Shown: one piece after another, positions 16,028 through 25,221 of the stretch | How positions within the stretch are numbered: position 1 is the first letter of the stretch | How the letters are laid out: the number at the start of each line of letters is the position of its first letter | From: Acidobacteriota bacterium | Lineage (GTDB): Bacteria > Acidobacteriota > Terriglobia > Bryobacterales > Bryobacteraceae | NCBI GenBank assembly: GCA_026393985.1 | Contig: JAPKZB010000084.1 | Coordinates: 27,317-91,316, forward strand | Length of the DNA stretch: 64,000 nt | Direction: 5' to 3' | Position numbers and translations under genes: made by a program | The notes under the pieces: generated by a model | The model's input: only the letters and a program-made list of their open reading frames with translations | What the model was told of the DNA's origin: nothing | Database searches by the model: none

Positions 16028-17960
16028 TCGAGACGCTCCTTGAAGACGGATGAACTTGCTGTAACTCGGCCAGAATCTCGCGATACCGGCCGGACGGCTG
16101 ATACTCGGGCACCAGGTCCTTCAACAGGCCCAGTAAGTGCCCCTCATCCCGCAGCGTCACCGCCCGCCGCACCTGCCCCACCCACTCGCGCATCTGGCTC
16201 CGCGCCATCCGCCGCCCGCGATAGATCTTGATCTTGTTGTGATGGGTCGGCTGAAAATCCTCGCCCTCCATCGAAAGCTCCTCAAACAGCTTCTCGCCCG
16301 GTCGCAGCCCCGTATACCGGATCTCAATATCTACCCCCGGCGTCTTGCCCGATAGCCGCGCCATGTTCTGCGCCAGATCCAGAATCTTCACCGGCTCACC
16401 CATGTCCAGAACAAAAATCTCGGCACCCTTGCCCATCGCCGACGCCTGTAGCACCAGTTGTACCGCCTCGGGAATCGTCATGAAGTAACGCTGCATCTCC
16501 GGATGCGTCACCGTAATTGGCCCCCCGGCCGCAATCTGCTTCCGGAACAGCGGAATCACGCTGCCGTTGCTGCCCAGCACGTTGCCGAACCGCACCGCCA
16601 CATACTCTGTTTTTCCCTGCAGCCCCGGCTTCGAGGTCACAATCAGCTCCGCCACCCGCTTGGTCAAGCCCATGATATTCGTCGGGTTCACCGCCTTATC
16701 CGTCGAGATCATCAGAAAACGGGATACGCCATGCCGCGCCGCCGCTTCCACTAAGTTGTAAGTACCGATCACGTTGTTCCGCACCGCTTCAAATAAGTGA
16801 CACTCCATCATCGGAACGTGCTTGTAAGCCGCCGCGTGCACAATCACATCCACCTCGTGGTAGCGAATCAACTCCTCCAGCCGCGCCGGATCACAGATAT
16901 CGGCCACCGCTGGTGCCAACCGCTCCTCGGAGTACCGCTCCAGCAACTCCAGGTGAATCCGAAACAGGTCACTCTCGGCCTGATCAAGCAGCACCAACCG
17001 CCGCGGATCGTACCCCGCCACCTGCCGGCAGATCTCCGAACCAATCGATCCCCCCGCGCCCGTCACCAGCACGCACCGGCCCTGCAACTGCTCCCGGATC
17101 ATCGCCTCGTCCAGTTCCACCGGCTCCCGCCCCAGCAGATCCACCACCGACACCTCGCGAATCTGACTCGTCAACACCTTACCCGTCAACATTTCCCCCA
17201 CCCCGGGTATCGTCTTGAACGGCACCCCCGCCGACCGGCAGTTCGCCACCGCCTCCCGCATCTGCGCCGCCCCCGCCGAAGGCATCGCAATCAAAATCTC
17301 CGCCACCGGACGGTGCGAGCGCCGAGCCATCTCCACAATCAGCGCCGCCTCCCGCCCCGTTCCCAGAACCGTCGCGCCCGCCAGCGTCGCACCCTGCTTG
17401 GCCGGCGAATCATCCAGCAGACCAATCACGTCGTAGCCCAGCGACGGGTTCGACCGGATCTCCTTGGCAATGCTCAATCCCGCCTGCCCCGCGCCGTAAA
17501 TCAACATACCCTTCACCGGCCCCTTGGCCTGCCGGTCCCGTCCCAGCCCTTCCCGATACACCCGCACCGAAAAGCGCAGCCCCGCCGTCGCCAGAAAACA
17601 CAACAGAAAGTCGATGACGAAGATCGAACGCGGAAAACCCGGCCCCATCGCCGCCATCGCCGCCGCCGCAAATAGCGCCGACGCCAGCACATTACTTCCC
17701 GCCAGCCGCTGTAAGTCCACAATTCCGGAGTATTGCCACCACCCCCGGTCATGCCGCCGCAGCACAAACACCGGTAACTTCACCACCAGCGCCAGCCACA
17801 GCACTGCCGTCAACCGCGACGCCTCCTCGGCCGGTACGGTGTACTCAAACCGCAGCAGAAACGCCACCAGGATCGCCCCAACAATCAGCACCCCATGTAA
17901 CACCGCAAGCAGAAACTGCCGGTGCGCCAGGACAAACCGCAGCATTCTATTCTTCTTCAT
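16020..17960 (-). CDS. membrane-bound NDP-sugar 4,6-dehydratase, WbpM/CapD/PglF-like
   Basis: A 646-residue protein with four N-terminal membrane helices (about 15-130), a first Rossmann-like domain ('LIYGAGQAG', about 154-161) and a C-terminal short-chain dehydrogenase domain with 'TGAGGSIG' at 300-307. The active-site region reads 'STDKAVNPTNIMGLTK'; Met430 replaces the usual SDR tyrosine, as is normal for this long WbpM-type family, and Lys434 is kept. It converts UDP-GlcNAc to a 4-keto-6-deoxy sugar, the first committed step to bacillosamine, legionaminate or QuiNAc-type sugars. The aminotransferase gene lies just upstream, so the keto sugar is probably aminated next. Confidence 0.9.
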   Translation of the reverse strand: MKKNRMLRFVLAHRQFLLAVLHGVLIVGAILVAFLLRFEYTVPAEEASRLTAVLWLALVVKLPVFVLRRHDRGWWQYSGIVDLQRLAGSNVLASALFAAAAMAAMGPGFPRSIFVIDFLLCFLATAGLRFSVRVYREGLGRDRQAKGPVKGMLIYGAGQAGLSIAKEIRSNPSLGYDVIGLLDDSPAKQGATLAGATVLGTGREAALIVEMARRSHRPVAEILIAMPSAGAAQMREAVANCRSAGVPFKTIPGVGEMLTGKVLTSQIREVSVVDLLGREPVELDEAMIREQLQGRCVLVTGAGGSIGSEICRQVAGYDPRRLVLLDQAESDLFRIHLELLERYSEERLAPAVADICDPARLEELIRYHEVDVIVHAAAYKHVPMMECHLFEAVRNNVIGTYNLVEAAARHGVSRFLMISTDKAVNPTNIMGLTKRVAELIVTSKPGLQGKTEYVAVRFGNVLGSNGSVIPLFRKQIAAGGPITVTHPEMQRYFMTIPEAVQLVLQASAMGKGAEIFVLDMGEPVKILDLAQNMARLSGKTPGVDIEIRYTGLRPGEKLFEELSMEGEDFQPTHHNKIKIYRGRRMARSQMREWVGQVRRAVTLRDEGHLLGLLKDLVPEYQPSGRYREILAELQQVHPSSRSVSIV

Positions 17961-17993
17961 GGTTGCTCTCTCCTCACTACCCGGCCCCGCCGG

Positions 17994-19160
17994 TCAACGC
18001 CGCCAACGGTCTGCGATATCTTGCACGGCCGCAATCACCCGGTCCACCTGCCCCTCCGTCATTGACGGATACAAAGGCAGCGAAAACATCCGCTCGTACA
18101 AACCAATCGCCCGCGGGCACGGGTAGGCATCGCCCAGCGCTGCGTACACCGGATGCAGCGGCACCGGAATAAAATGCACGCTGATCCCAATGCCCCGGTC
18201 CCGCAACTCGGCCAGAAACTCGTCCCGCCCAATCTGCAACCGCTCCCGCCGCAACCGCAAAATATACAGGTGCCAGGCGTGCCGCCCACCCACCGCCTCC
18301 GGCGGGCACTCCACCTCCGCCACCGCCGCAAACGCCCGCTGGTAACGCTCGGCCAGCGCCCGCCGCCGCTCCGTGAACCGCTCAATCTTCTTCAACTGCT
18401 CTACGCCAATCGCCGATTGCAGGTCGCTCAGGTTGTATTTGAACCCCGCCTCCAGCACCTGGTAGAACCACGAACCCTTCTCCCCGTAACGGTTCCACGC
18501 ATCCCGGTTCAACCCGTGCAGCGCCAGCGCCTTCATCCGCGCAAACAGCTCCGGCTGGTTGGTCGTCACCATCCCGCCCTCACCCGTTGTCAGGTTCTTC
18601 GTAGCGTAAAAACTGTAAGCCACCGCATCGCTCTCCGACGCCCCGTCAGCACCCAGGTGCTGCCCCCCGTAGTAAGTGCCCACCGCGTGCGCTGCGTCCT
18701 CCACCACAAACAGCTTGTGCCGTCGCGCCAGCTCCCATAACTCGTCCATCCGGCACGGCAGACCCGCCAAATGCACCGGTAGCAGCGCCTTCGTCCGCGG
18801 CGTGATCCGCTCGGCAACCGACGCCGGATCCACGTTACCCGTCTCATCCACATCCGCCAGCACCGGACTCGCCCCCGTGTGCACAATCGCGTGGACCGTC
18901 GAACAGAAAGTCAACGGCGTCGTAATCACCTCATCGCCGGGCCCGACCCCCAGCGCCTCCAGCGCCAAATGCAGCGCCGCCGTACACGAATTCAGCGCCA
19001 GCGCATGCCGCGCCCCCGTGTACCGCTGAAAGTCGCTCTCAAAAGTGGCTGTCCGCGCGCCCGTTGTCAACCACCCGGAACGCATCGTCTCCACCACCGC
19101 CGTAATCTCTTCTTCGCCAATCTCCGGCAGATTGAATGGCAGATACGGAGCATTAAGCAT
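17994..19160 (-). CDS. DegT/DnrJ/EryC1/StrS aminotransferase (PglE/LegC-like)
   Basis: A 388-residue PLP enzyme of the sugar aminotransferase family. Lys188 in 'SFYATKNLTTGEGG' forms the internal aldimine; 'VEDAAHAVGTYYGG' carries the Asp that contacts the pyridine nitrogen. The N-terminus 'PYLPFNLPEIGEEEITAV' is typical of enzymes using UDP-4-keto-6-deoxy sugars. It would move an amino group from glutamate to C4 of the product of the adjacent 4,6-dehydratase. The two genes are 33 bp apart. Starts at ATG 19160, 9 bp after the phosphoglycosyl transferase stop. Assignment to a bacillosamine or legionaminate route is based on the operon. Confidence 0.9.
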   Translation of the reverse strand: MLNAPYLPFNLPEIGEEEITAVVETMRSGWLTTGARTATFESDFQRYTGARHALALNSCTAALHLALEALGVGPGDEVITTPLTFCSTVHAIVHTGASPVLADVDETGNVDPASVAERITPRTKALLPVHLAGLPCRMDELWELARRHKLFVVEDAAHAVGTYYGGQHLGADGASESDAVAYSFYATKNLTTGEGGMVTTNQPELFARMKALALHGLNRDAWNRYGEKGSWFYQVLEAGFKYNLSDLQSAIGVEQLKKIERFTERRRALAERYQRAFAAVAEVECPPEAVGGRHAWHLYILRLRRERLQIGRDEFLAELRDRGIGISVHFIPVPLHPVYAALGDAYPCPRAIGLYERMFSLPLYPSMTEGQVDRVIAAVQDIADRWRR

Positions 19161-19169
19161 AAAGATCCC

Positions 19170-19796
19170 CTACGCGGCCAAACGCCGCAGCACCGTTTCC
19201 GGTGTAAATCCCTTCGGCCACAAGCTGTAGCCAACCGTCAGCACCAGCAGCCGCCAGTCCCGCGCGAGCGACGACAGCTCCAGATAGCGCAGGTTCAACC
19301 GCAGCTTCTCCGGCAGCACCTGCTCACGGTAGAACCGTTCTGGCTCCTCCGCCTCACCCAGCAACTGCTCCTCGTTGCGGTACACCAGCGTCGCCAGGTC
19401 CGTAATCCCCGGCCGCACGCTCAACACCCGCTGCCAAACCGGGTCCCGCTCATCCACGTACCGCCGCACCTCCGGCCGCGGACCCACCAGACTCATCTCC
19501 CCCCGCAACACGTTCCACAACTGCGGCAACTCATCGAGCTTGTACGCCCGCAGCCACCGCCCCACCTTCGTCACCCGCCCATCCCCCGCCGCCGTAATCG
19601 CCGGCCCGCTGTTGTCCACCCGCATCGAACGGAACTTCAACAACACAAACGACCGCCCACCCCGCCCCACCCGCACCTGCCGGAACAGCACCGGTCCACC
19701 ATCCCCGCACCGCACGAGGATCGCAATCAACGCCAACAAAGGCGCCAGCGCCACCAGCCCACAGAGGCAGATCATCCGGTCCAGCACGTTCCGCAT
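19170..19796 (-). CDS. monotopic phosphoglycosyl transferase (bacterial sugar transferase)
   Basis: A 208-residue small phosphoglycosyl transferase with one N-terminal hydrophobic re-entrant helix ('ICLCGLVALAPLLALIAI') and the catalytic core: 'GGPVLFRQVRVGRGG', 'LLKFRSMR', then 'LDELPQLWNVLRGEMSLVGP', which includes the conserved Asp-Glu dyad and the 'SLVGPRP' loop. It moves a phosphosugar from a UDP-sugar to undecaprenyl phosphate, starting the repeat unit. The short size places it with PglC rather than WbaP/WcaJ. It sits 10 bp after the Wzc-like gene and directly before the aminotransferase and dehydratase, so UDP-diNAc-bacillosamine-type sugar may be its donor. Confidence 0.9.
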   Translation of the reverse strand: MRNVLDRMICLCGLVALAPLLALIAILVRCGDGGPVLFRQVRVGRGGRSFVLLKFRSMRVDNSGPAITAAGDGRVTKVGRWLRAYKLDELPQLWNVLRGEMSLVGPRPEVRRYVDERDPVWQRVLSVRPGITDLATLVYRNEEQLLGEAEEPERFYREQVLPEKLRLNLRYLELSSLARDWRLLVLTVGYSLWPKGFTPETVLRRLAA

Positions 19797-19806
19797 CGCC
19801 GTTCTC

Positions 19807-22059
19807 CTACTCCCCTTCCTCGTTGGGCCCGTACCCGTAGCGATACGCGCCGTACCGCGATTTGTTCTTCACATCCCAAGCGTTCAAAATCGTCCCCAAC
19901 ACCGGAATCCCGTCTTCCCGCAGCCGCCGGCTGATGTTCAACGCCTCATCCCGCAGCGTCTGCGACGCCCGGATCACCAGAATCACCCCATCGGCCAATC
20001 GCCCCAGCACCCGGGCATCGGAAACGTACTGCATCGGCGGGGTATCGATGATCACCATGTCAAACTCCTCCCGAAAACGCTCCAACAGGTCCGTCGCCCG
20101 TTGCGAGTACAAAAGGCTCGAGATACTCGCCGTTCCCGGCCCGCTCGGCAGCAGGTACAGCCCGTGAACCTCCGTCTGCTTCACCAGCGCCTCCAGCGGA
20201 ACATCGCGCAGCGAATTCTGCTCTCGCAGCAGATCGCTCAGGCCCCACGTATTGGCCGCGCCAAACGTCTTGTGCAACTGCGGCTTCCGCATATCAGCAT
20301 CAATCAGAAGGACCCGCTGCTTGATCTCGGCCAGCGAAATCCCCAAATGCGCCACCGTCGTGCTCTTGCCCTCGCCCCGGTTCACGCTCGTCACCAGAAT
20401 TACCCGCGGCGCCAAGGCAGGCGCCTTAGTAAACAGAATCGACGCCAGCGTCCCGCGAAACGACTCCGCAATCGCCCACGACCGTTCCTGCAGCGTCACC
20501 ACCGGGCTCTCCTCGCCCGCTCCCCCCTCCGGTTCCCGCAGAACCTTCACGAGCGACGTCGTCGTCGGATCCAGCGCCGGAAACCGCTTCATGTCCGGAA
20601 TCACCCCCAACTCCGGCAGCTTCAGCAGGTACGACGCCTCCCCCGGCGCCTTCAGGCTATGGTTGATGTTCTCCGCCCCCAGCACCAGCCCCACCGCCAC
20701 CAGCAGACTCATGGCCAGCCCCAACGCAAAGTTCTTCCACCAGTTCGGCCGGTGCGGTGCCGTCGGCACCTCCGCCGGGTCCACCACCCGCACGTTCGTC
20801 GTCTGAATCGCCGCCGCCAGCCCGGCCGTCTTCACCCGCTCAAGCAGCTCATCGTAGAGCCGCCGGTTGCTCTCGGCATCCCGCTTCAAAATCTCGTAGG
20901 TCCCCATCTGCTTCGAGTGGTCCCGCGCCCGCTCCGCCTGCGCCACAAAACCAGCCCGCAGCAACTGCTCCCGCCGCTTGGCCCCGTCAAAGTCGTTCTT
21001 CAGCCGCGCAATTATCGTCTCCCGCTCCCGCCGCAGCGTCGTCTCCATCTCCCGTATCTGCGCCTCCACCCGCATCACCCGGTAATGCTCCGGCGTGAAC
21101 ATCGACTTCAACTCCGCCCGCTCCCGGCCCAACTCCGCCAGCTTCACCTGATAGCCGCTCAGCCGCCCGTTGTCCAGAATCTGCGGCACCGCCTCCGCCA
21201 GGCTCGTCTCCGCTATCTCATACGCCGACTGCTTGGTCACCCGGTCGACCTCGGTCCGCGCCAACTCATCCTGCAACTGCCGCAGCTTGGCCTCCTCAAC
21301 GCTCTGCTTGTCGTCGCTGAACAGCATCCCCGAATTCATCCGGTACTGCTGCACCTCGCTCTCGGACTGCCGCAGCTTCGTCCGCAGGCCTTCCAACTGC
21401 CGCGTCAGCCACTGCGTCGTCATCTCCGCCGACTCCCAGCGCGTCTGCAGCAGCATCTGCGTATACTCGCTCGTCAGCAGGTTCAAATAATGCGCCGCCA
21501 GCTCAGGCCGCTCCGCCTCCGCCACCAGCTCGATCATCCGCGTCCGCTCCACCGGCAGCACCTTCAACTCCACCTCTCCGGAAGCCTCCCGCTGCCACCC
21601 TGGCAGCCGGAACAGCCCCCGGACCGAAGCCAGTTGATCCTTCACCACCGTCGGAGCCGCCGGCTGCCGCGACAACCGCTTGGCCATCTGCCTCCCCAAA
21701 CTCTGGCTCTGCAGAATCCGCACCTGCGTCTGCAGATACAGGTCATGCCCGCTGCCCCCGCTCTCCCCGCTCTCTTTACCCAGACTCGCCACATCCGGCG
21801 GCGGATTCACCTCAATCGTCGTCCGCGCCTGGTAAGTCGGCGCCTGCCCCACCGTCCCCAGAACCGTCAACACCAAACCCACACCCACCACCGTCAGGAT
21901 CATTCCCTTCCGGCCCACCACCAACCACCACAACTCCATCAGCGCGCTTTCCTTCGGACTATCCTCGGCCGGACTCGACTCCACCGGTTCCAATCGGTAA
22001 GTCCGCACGCCCGGCGTGGCCCGGCTCATTTCCATTCCCGTTGCCTTGCTCGTTGCCAT
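19807..22059 (-). CDS. polysaccharide co-polymerase / tyrosine autokinase, Wzc-like
   Basis: A 750-residue protein combining a Wzz-type chain-length domain (first membrane helix about 52-70, a long periplasmic part with coiled-coil character, second helix before residue 490) with a C-terminal bacterial tyrosine kinase. Walker A is 'NRGEGKSTT' around 560-568, Walker A' 'LLIDADMRKPQ' and Walker B 'MVIIDTPPM'. The tail 'SRYGAYRYGYGPNEEGE' holds four tyrosines (736, 739, 741, 743), the autophosphorylation cluster. The start at 22059 is preceded by a GAGGAAG site; the longer open frame runs back into wza. It would control chain length and export with the Wza-like protein. Confidence 0.92.
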   Translation of the reverse strand: MATSKATGMEMSRATPGVRTYRLEPVESSPAEDSPKESALMELWWLVVGRKGMILTVVGVGLVLTVLGTVGQAPTYQARTTIEVNPPPDVASLGKESGESGGSGHDLYLQTQVRILQSQSLGRQMAKRLSRQPAAPTVVKDQLASVRGLFRLPGWQREASGEVELKVLPVERTRMIELVAEAERPELAAHYLNLLTSEYTQMLLQTRWESAEMTTQWLTRQLEGLRTKLRQSESEVQQYRMNSGMLFSDDKQSVEEAKLRQLQDELARTEVDRVTKQSAYEIAETSLAEAVPQILDNGRLSGYQVKLAELGRERAELKSMFTPEHYRVMRVEAQIREMETTLRRERETIIARLKNDFDGAKRREQLLRAGFVAQAERARDHSKQMGTYEILKRDAESNRRLYDELLERVKTAGLAAAIQTTNVRVVDPAEVPTAPHRPNWWKNFALGLAMSLLVAVGLVLGAENINHSLKAPGEASYLLKLPELGVIPDMKRFPALDPTTTSLVKVLREPEGGAGEESPVVTLQERSWAIAESFRGTLASILFTKAPALAPRVILVTSVNRGEGKSTTVAHLGISLAEIKQRVLLIDADMRKPQLHKTFGAANTWGLSDLLREQNSLRDVPLEALVKQTEVHGLYLLPSGPGTASISSLLYSQRATDLLERFREEFDMVIIDTPPMQYVSDARVLGRLADGVILVIRASQTLRDEALNISRRLREDGIPVLGTILNAWDVKNKSRYGAYRYGYGPNEEGE

Positions 22060-22096
22060 AGCTTCCTCTCTCCCTTCTGACTGCCCGGTCCCGCCC

Positions 22097-23053
22097 CTAG
22101 AAGCGGCCCAGCAATAGCATCCCCGTCGACACCGCCGGAATCGAAACCGTTTGCAGGTAAGACAAAAACGTATTGGCCGGCACAATCACCACATCACCCG
22201 GCATCAACTCCAAATCCTTCGTCTTCCCGCTCATCACCTTCCGCAAGTCCACAAAAGCCGCCGAAGTCTGCACCCCGTCCTCGCCAATGTGCACAATCAT
22301 CGTCTTGCCCGCCGATGCCGACTTCGTCAGTCCCCCCGCCAAAGCCACCAGCTTCACCAGCGACATCGTCGGCGACTGCACCAGCTCCACCGACCCCGGA
22401 CGGTTCACCTCCCCCGACAAATGCACCAGCCGCAGCTGCTTCACCGTCGCTACCGAAACGACATCGTCCGGGTAAACCTCCAACTCCGCCTCCGGCCCCC
22501 GCCCGCTCATCACGTCCTTCAAATCCACCACCAACTCCATCGACGCGCTCCCCCCCTCGCCCAACTTCGTCCGCGCTCGCCCGTGCGCAATCGGACCCGA
22601 CCGCTCCGCCCGCGTCAACATCACCGTCGGCCCCGCCTCCTTCGGCCCACCTGCCAGCACAATCGCGTCAAACAGCGTCGTGTGCCGCTTCAACTGATAC
22701 ACCCCAGGCTTCTCCACCGCCCCCACTACCGATACCGGATGGCTCCGGAACTCCTGCACATACACCGTCACCTGCGGGTCATGCTGATACCGCCGCAACC
22801 GCTCGGTCAGTAACTGCTCGCACTCCCCCACCGTCAAACCGCCCACCTTCACCCGCCCCACCAGCGGCAGATTCAACTCCCCGCTCGACGCCACCCGCCA
22901 CTCCTTGCTCAACTCCTCTCCGTTGAGCACCTGCAGCATCAACGTATCGTCCGCGGCAATCGTCACCTCCCGCCCCGCCTGACCCACCGCCAACCGCGGC
23001 AACAGACCGGCCAGCAGACCACACGCCGCCATCACTCTCCGCATTCCTCGCAT
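22097..23053 (-). CDS. polysaccharide export protein, Wza-like, with SLBB domains
   Basis: A 318-residue secreted protein. The N-terminus MRGMRRVMAACGLLAGLL ends in 'AVGQAG', a standard signal peptide with no clear lipobox. Then comes the poly_export domain ('VASSGELNLPLVGRVKVGGL') followed by two SLBB domains ('VSVVGAVEKPGVYQL' and 'VHLSGEVNRPGSVEL'). I chose ATG 23053 because AAGGAG lies 8 nt before it; a GTG three codons earlier overlaps that site and is unlikely. It would form the outer-membrane channel for the glycan, paired with the Wzc-like protein encoded 37 bp downstream. Confidence 0.9.
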   Translation of the reverse strand: MRGMRRVMAACGLLAGLLPRLAVGQAGREVTIAADDTLMLQVLNGEELSKEWRVASSGELNLPLVGRVKVGGLTVGECEQLLTERLRRYQHDPQVTVYVQEFRSHPVSVVGAVEKPGVYQLKRHTTLFDAIVLAGGPKEAGPTVMLTRAERSGPIAHGRARTKLGEGGSASMELVVDLKDVMSGRGPEAELEVYPDDVVSVATVKQLRLVHLSGEVNRPGSVELVQSPTMSLVKLVALAGGLTKSASAGKTMIVHIGEDGVQTSAAFVDLRKVMSGKTKDLELMPGDVVIVPANTFLSYLQTVSIPAVSTGMLLLGRF

Positions 23054-23072
23054 TTTGCTCACTCCTTACTCC

Positions 23073-25217
23073 CTACCGCACCGCCACGCTCAGCCGGTTC
23101 GAACTTCCCCGGCCGTTTATGGCCGTCACTGCCACACCCTGCACCGCGCTCGCCTGCCCGCTCTGCACCACAATCGTCACCGCCGCCGTAAACTGGCTCC
23201 CAAATGTCCGCGCCGTCGCACCCTGATACCAGGCCCCAAAGGCCGCCTCCACATTCAGACTCAGCTCCGTCGTCTCCAGCCGCGCCCCCGGCGCCGCCGT
23301 AAACTGCAAACCCAGCTGCGACACACTCCGCAACGGCGAAAGCCCCGTAATCAAAAGCTCAATCGTGTTCCCGCTCCGCGCCCCCACCGCCACATTCCGC
23401 AACACCGGCGGCCCCCCCGCCACCACCATCGACTTGGCCGGCGCCGGCGATGGCGTCACGTTCACCGCGCCCACCAGCCACGTCACCCCTAACGTAATCG
23501 TCCCCGCCACCGTCCCCGTCTGCAGCGGCATCGCCCGGACCCCCTCGCCAAACACCGCCTCCACCGTCCCCGCCGGCACCCGGAACTCCACCGTCCGCCC
23601 CCCGGTCGCGAACTGTATGCTCGGGTCATCGCCAAACGAATCCGGCAAAAACGACAGCGTCAACCGCCCCGTCAACTCCGCCTCGTAAGGCCGCTCCAGC
23701 ACCAGCCCCACCGCCGGCTGCTCCAGGCTGTTCACCGTCCCGCCCATCCCCGTAAACTGCACCCCCGGCGCTGGACCCGGCATCAGCCCTACCCCCAGCA
23801 ACGGCAGCACCCGGTCATCAATCTGCACCGTCCCGCTCAACGGACCCACCGCGTCCGGCCTGAAGCGCAACACGAACTCCCGGCTCGCCCCCACCGCCAG
23901 CGCCAGCGGCATCCCTGGCGCCCCCCGCACCACAAATCCTCGCCCACTTACGCTCAGCCCGAGAATCTGCGCCGCCGCGTTGCCCCCGTTCGTCACCACC
24001 AACCCGATCTCGTTACTGCTCCCCACCGTCACGTTCGGAAAAATCACCGTTCCCCCCTCCGCCACCGGCGTCACCGCATCCCCCACCCGCACCGCGTACG
24101 TCAGCCGCGGCGCCACACTCACCGCCTCTAACCCAAACTCCGCCAGCTCCACCACCAACCGCCCTACCGACCTCCCGCTCTCCCGCGCCGTAAACGCCAT
24201 CTGCCAGCTCACCGTCCCCCCAGGCGCCAACGTCGCCGGCAGCGGCGGCAGGTTCACCAGGCGGAACACCGCGTTCGTCGTCGCAATGGTCCCCACCCGC
24301 CCGCTCGCGCTCCCCTCGTTGCGCACCATCATCGTCACCGTCACCGTCGCACCCGCCGCCGTCTCCGGCAGTTGCAGCGTCCCCCCCGGCGCCAGCCGCA
24401 CCGCCGCCCCGCCCTCCACCGTCGCCGTGTACGTAAACACCGCCGCCACCCCCCGCCCGGCCAGCGCCACCTCCAGCCGCCGCCCGTCGCCATACTCCAG
24501 ACTCAACTGCCCCACCGCCGCCTCGCCCCCCACCGGCTCAAAGACAATCCCAAATCGCAGCTCCCGCTCCGCCCCCACCGTCGCCGGCAGCAGCGGCAAT
24601 CCCGTCAGCCGAAACCGCTCCCCCTGCACCCCCACACTCCGTACCGCCCCCGCCGCCGTCCCCCGGTTCAAAACCACTACCGTAGCGGCCGCGCTCTGTC
24701 CGGCCCCCGTTTCCGGAAAGCCCAACCGGTCCCCACTCTGCAGCAGCAATTGATTCCCGCCCGCTGCGAGAAAGTAACTCGCCACCATCTCCGCCCCCAG
24801 CCCCGTGCCCCGAACAAAGAAGTTGTAAGTAACTACGCTCGTGCCCGCCGCGTTGGCCACCGTGACCGCCAGCACCTCCGTCCACGTACCCTGCGCCGCC
24901 GGAGCAAACCGCACCGGCACCACCGCCGCCGCTCCGCCAGCTACCACCTGCGGCCCCGTCGCCAGCAACGCAAACGCCTGCCCTGTCACATTTACGCGGC
25001 TGATGGTCCAGGCATCCGCCCCCCGGTTCTCCACCACCACGAATGCCGTCAACGGCGTCCCCGCCGTCGTCGTCAAGGTCATCTGCCCGTTCACCGGCAA
25101 CGCCGTCGCCGTCGCCGCCGCCTCCGTCCGGTAACTGAAGGAGACATTCGGCGCCGGCTGGCCAAACGCCACCGCCGCCGCCGCAAACCACAATCCGCTT
25201 AAGATAAAGGTACGCAT
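23073..25217 (-). CDS. secreted multi-domain protein with repeated choice-of-anchor/ASH-like Ig folds
   Basis: A 714-residue exported protein: signal peptide MRTFILSGLWFAAAAVAFGQ, then four tandem beta-sandwich units of about 110-120 residues. Each carries the run 'V.N.G......V....FAL/FRL..LP.LPAT....G....W.. F.', as in 'choice-of-anchor D' or ASH/HYDIN-like domains. A different C-terminal part (about 470-714) resembles a cohesin-like or fibre-type sandwich. There are no cysteines in the mature part that I noticed. It lies 10 bp upstream of wza, so it is made with the export machinery and may be a surface or periplasmic scaffold for it. The function is unknown; the domain call is by pattern. 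Confidence 0.7.
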   Translation of the reverse strand: MRTFILSGLWFAAAAVAFGQPAPNVSFSYRTEAAATATALPVNGQMTLTTTAGTPLTAFVVVENRGADAWTISRVNVTGQAFALLATGPQVVAGGAAAVVPVRFAPAAQGTWTEVLAVTVANAAGTSVVTYNFFVRGTGLGAEMVASYFLAAGGNQLLLQSGDRLGFPETGAGQSAAATVVVLNRGTAAGAVRSVGVQGERFRLTGLPLLPATVGAERELRFGIVFEPVGGEAAVGQLSLEYGDGRRLEVALAGRGVAAVFTYTATVEGGAAVRLAPGGTLQLPETAAGATVTVTMMVRNEGSASGRVGTIATTNAVFRLVNLPPLPATLAPGGTVSWQMAFTARESGRSVGRLVVELAEFGLEAVSVAPRLTYAVRVGDAVTPVAEGGTVIFPNVTVGSSNEIGLVVTNGGNAAAQILGLSVSGRGFVVRGAPGMPLALAVGASREFVLRFRPDAVGPLSGTVQIDDRVLPLLGVGLMPGPAPGVQFTGMGGTVNSLEQPAVGLVLERPYEAELTGRLTLSFLPDSFGDDPSIQFATGGRTVEFRVPAGTVEAVFGEGVRAMPLQTGTVAGTITLGVTWLVGAVNVTPSPAPAKSMVVAGGPPVLRNVAVGARSGNTIELLITGLSPLRSVSQLGLQFTAAPGARLETTELSLNVEAAFGAWYQGATARTFGSQFTAAVTIVVQSGQASAVQGVAVTAINGRGSSNRLSVAVR

Positions 25218-25221
25218 CGAC

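Noticed and set aside
19375..22080. 901-codon plus-strand frame across the Wzc-like gene
   Set aside because: Arg/His/Pro/Gln-rich product without any domain; opposite to a gene with Walker motifs.
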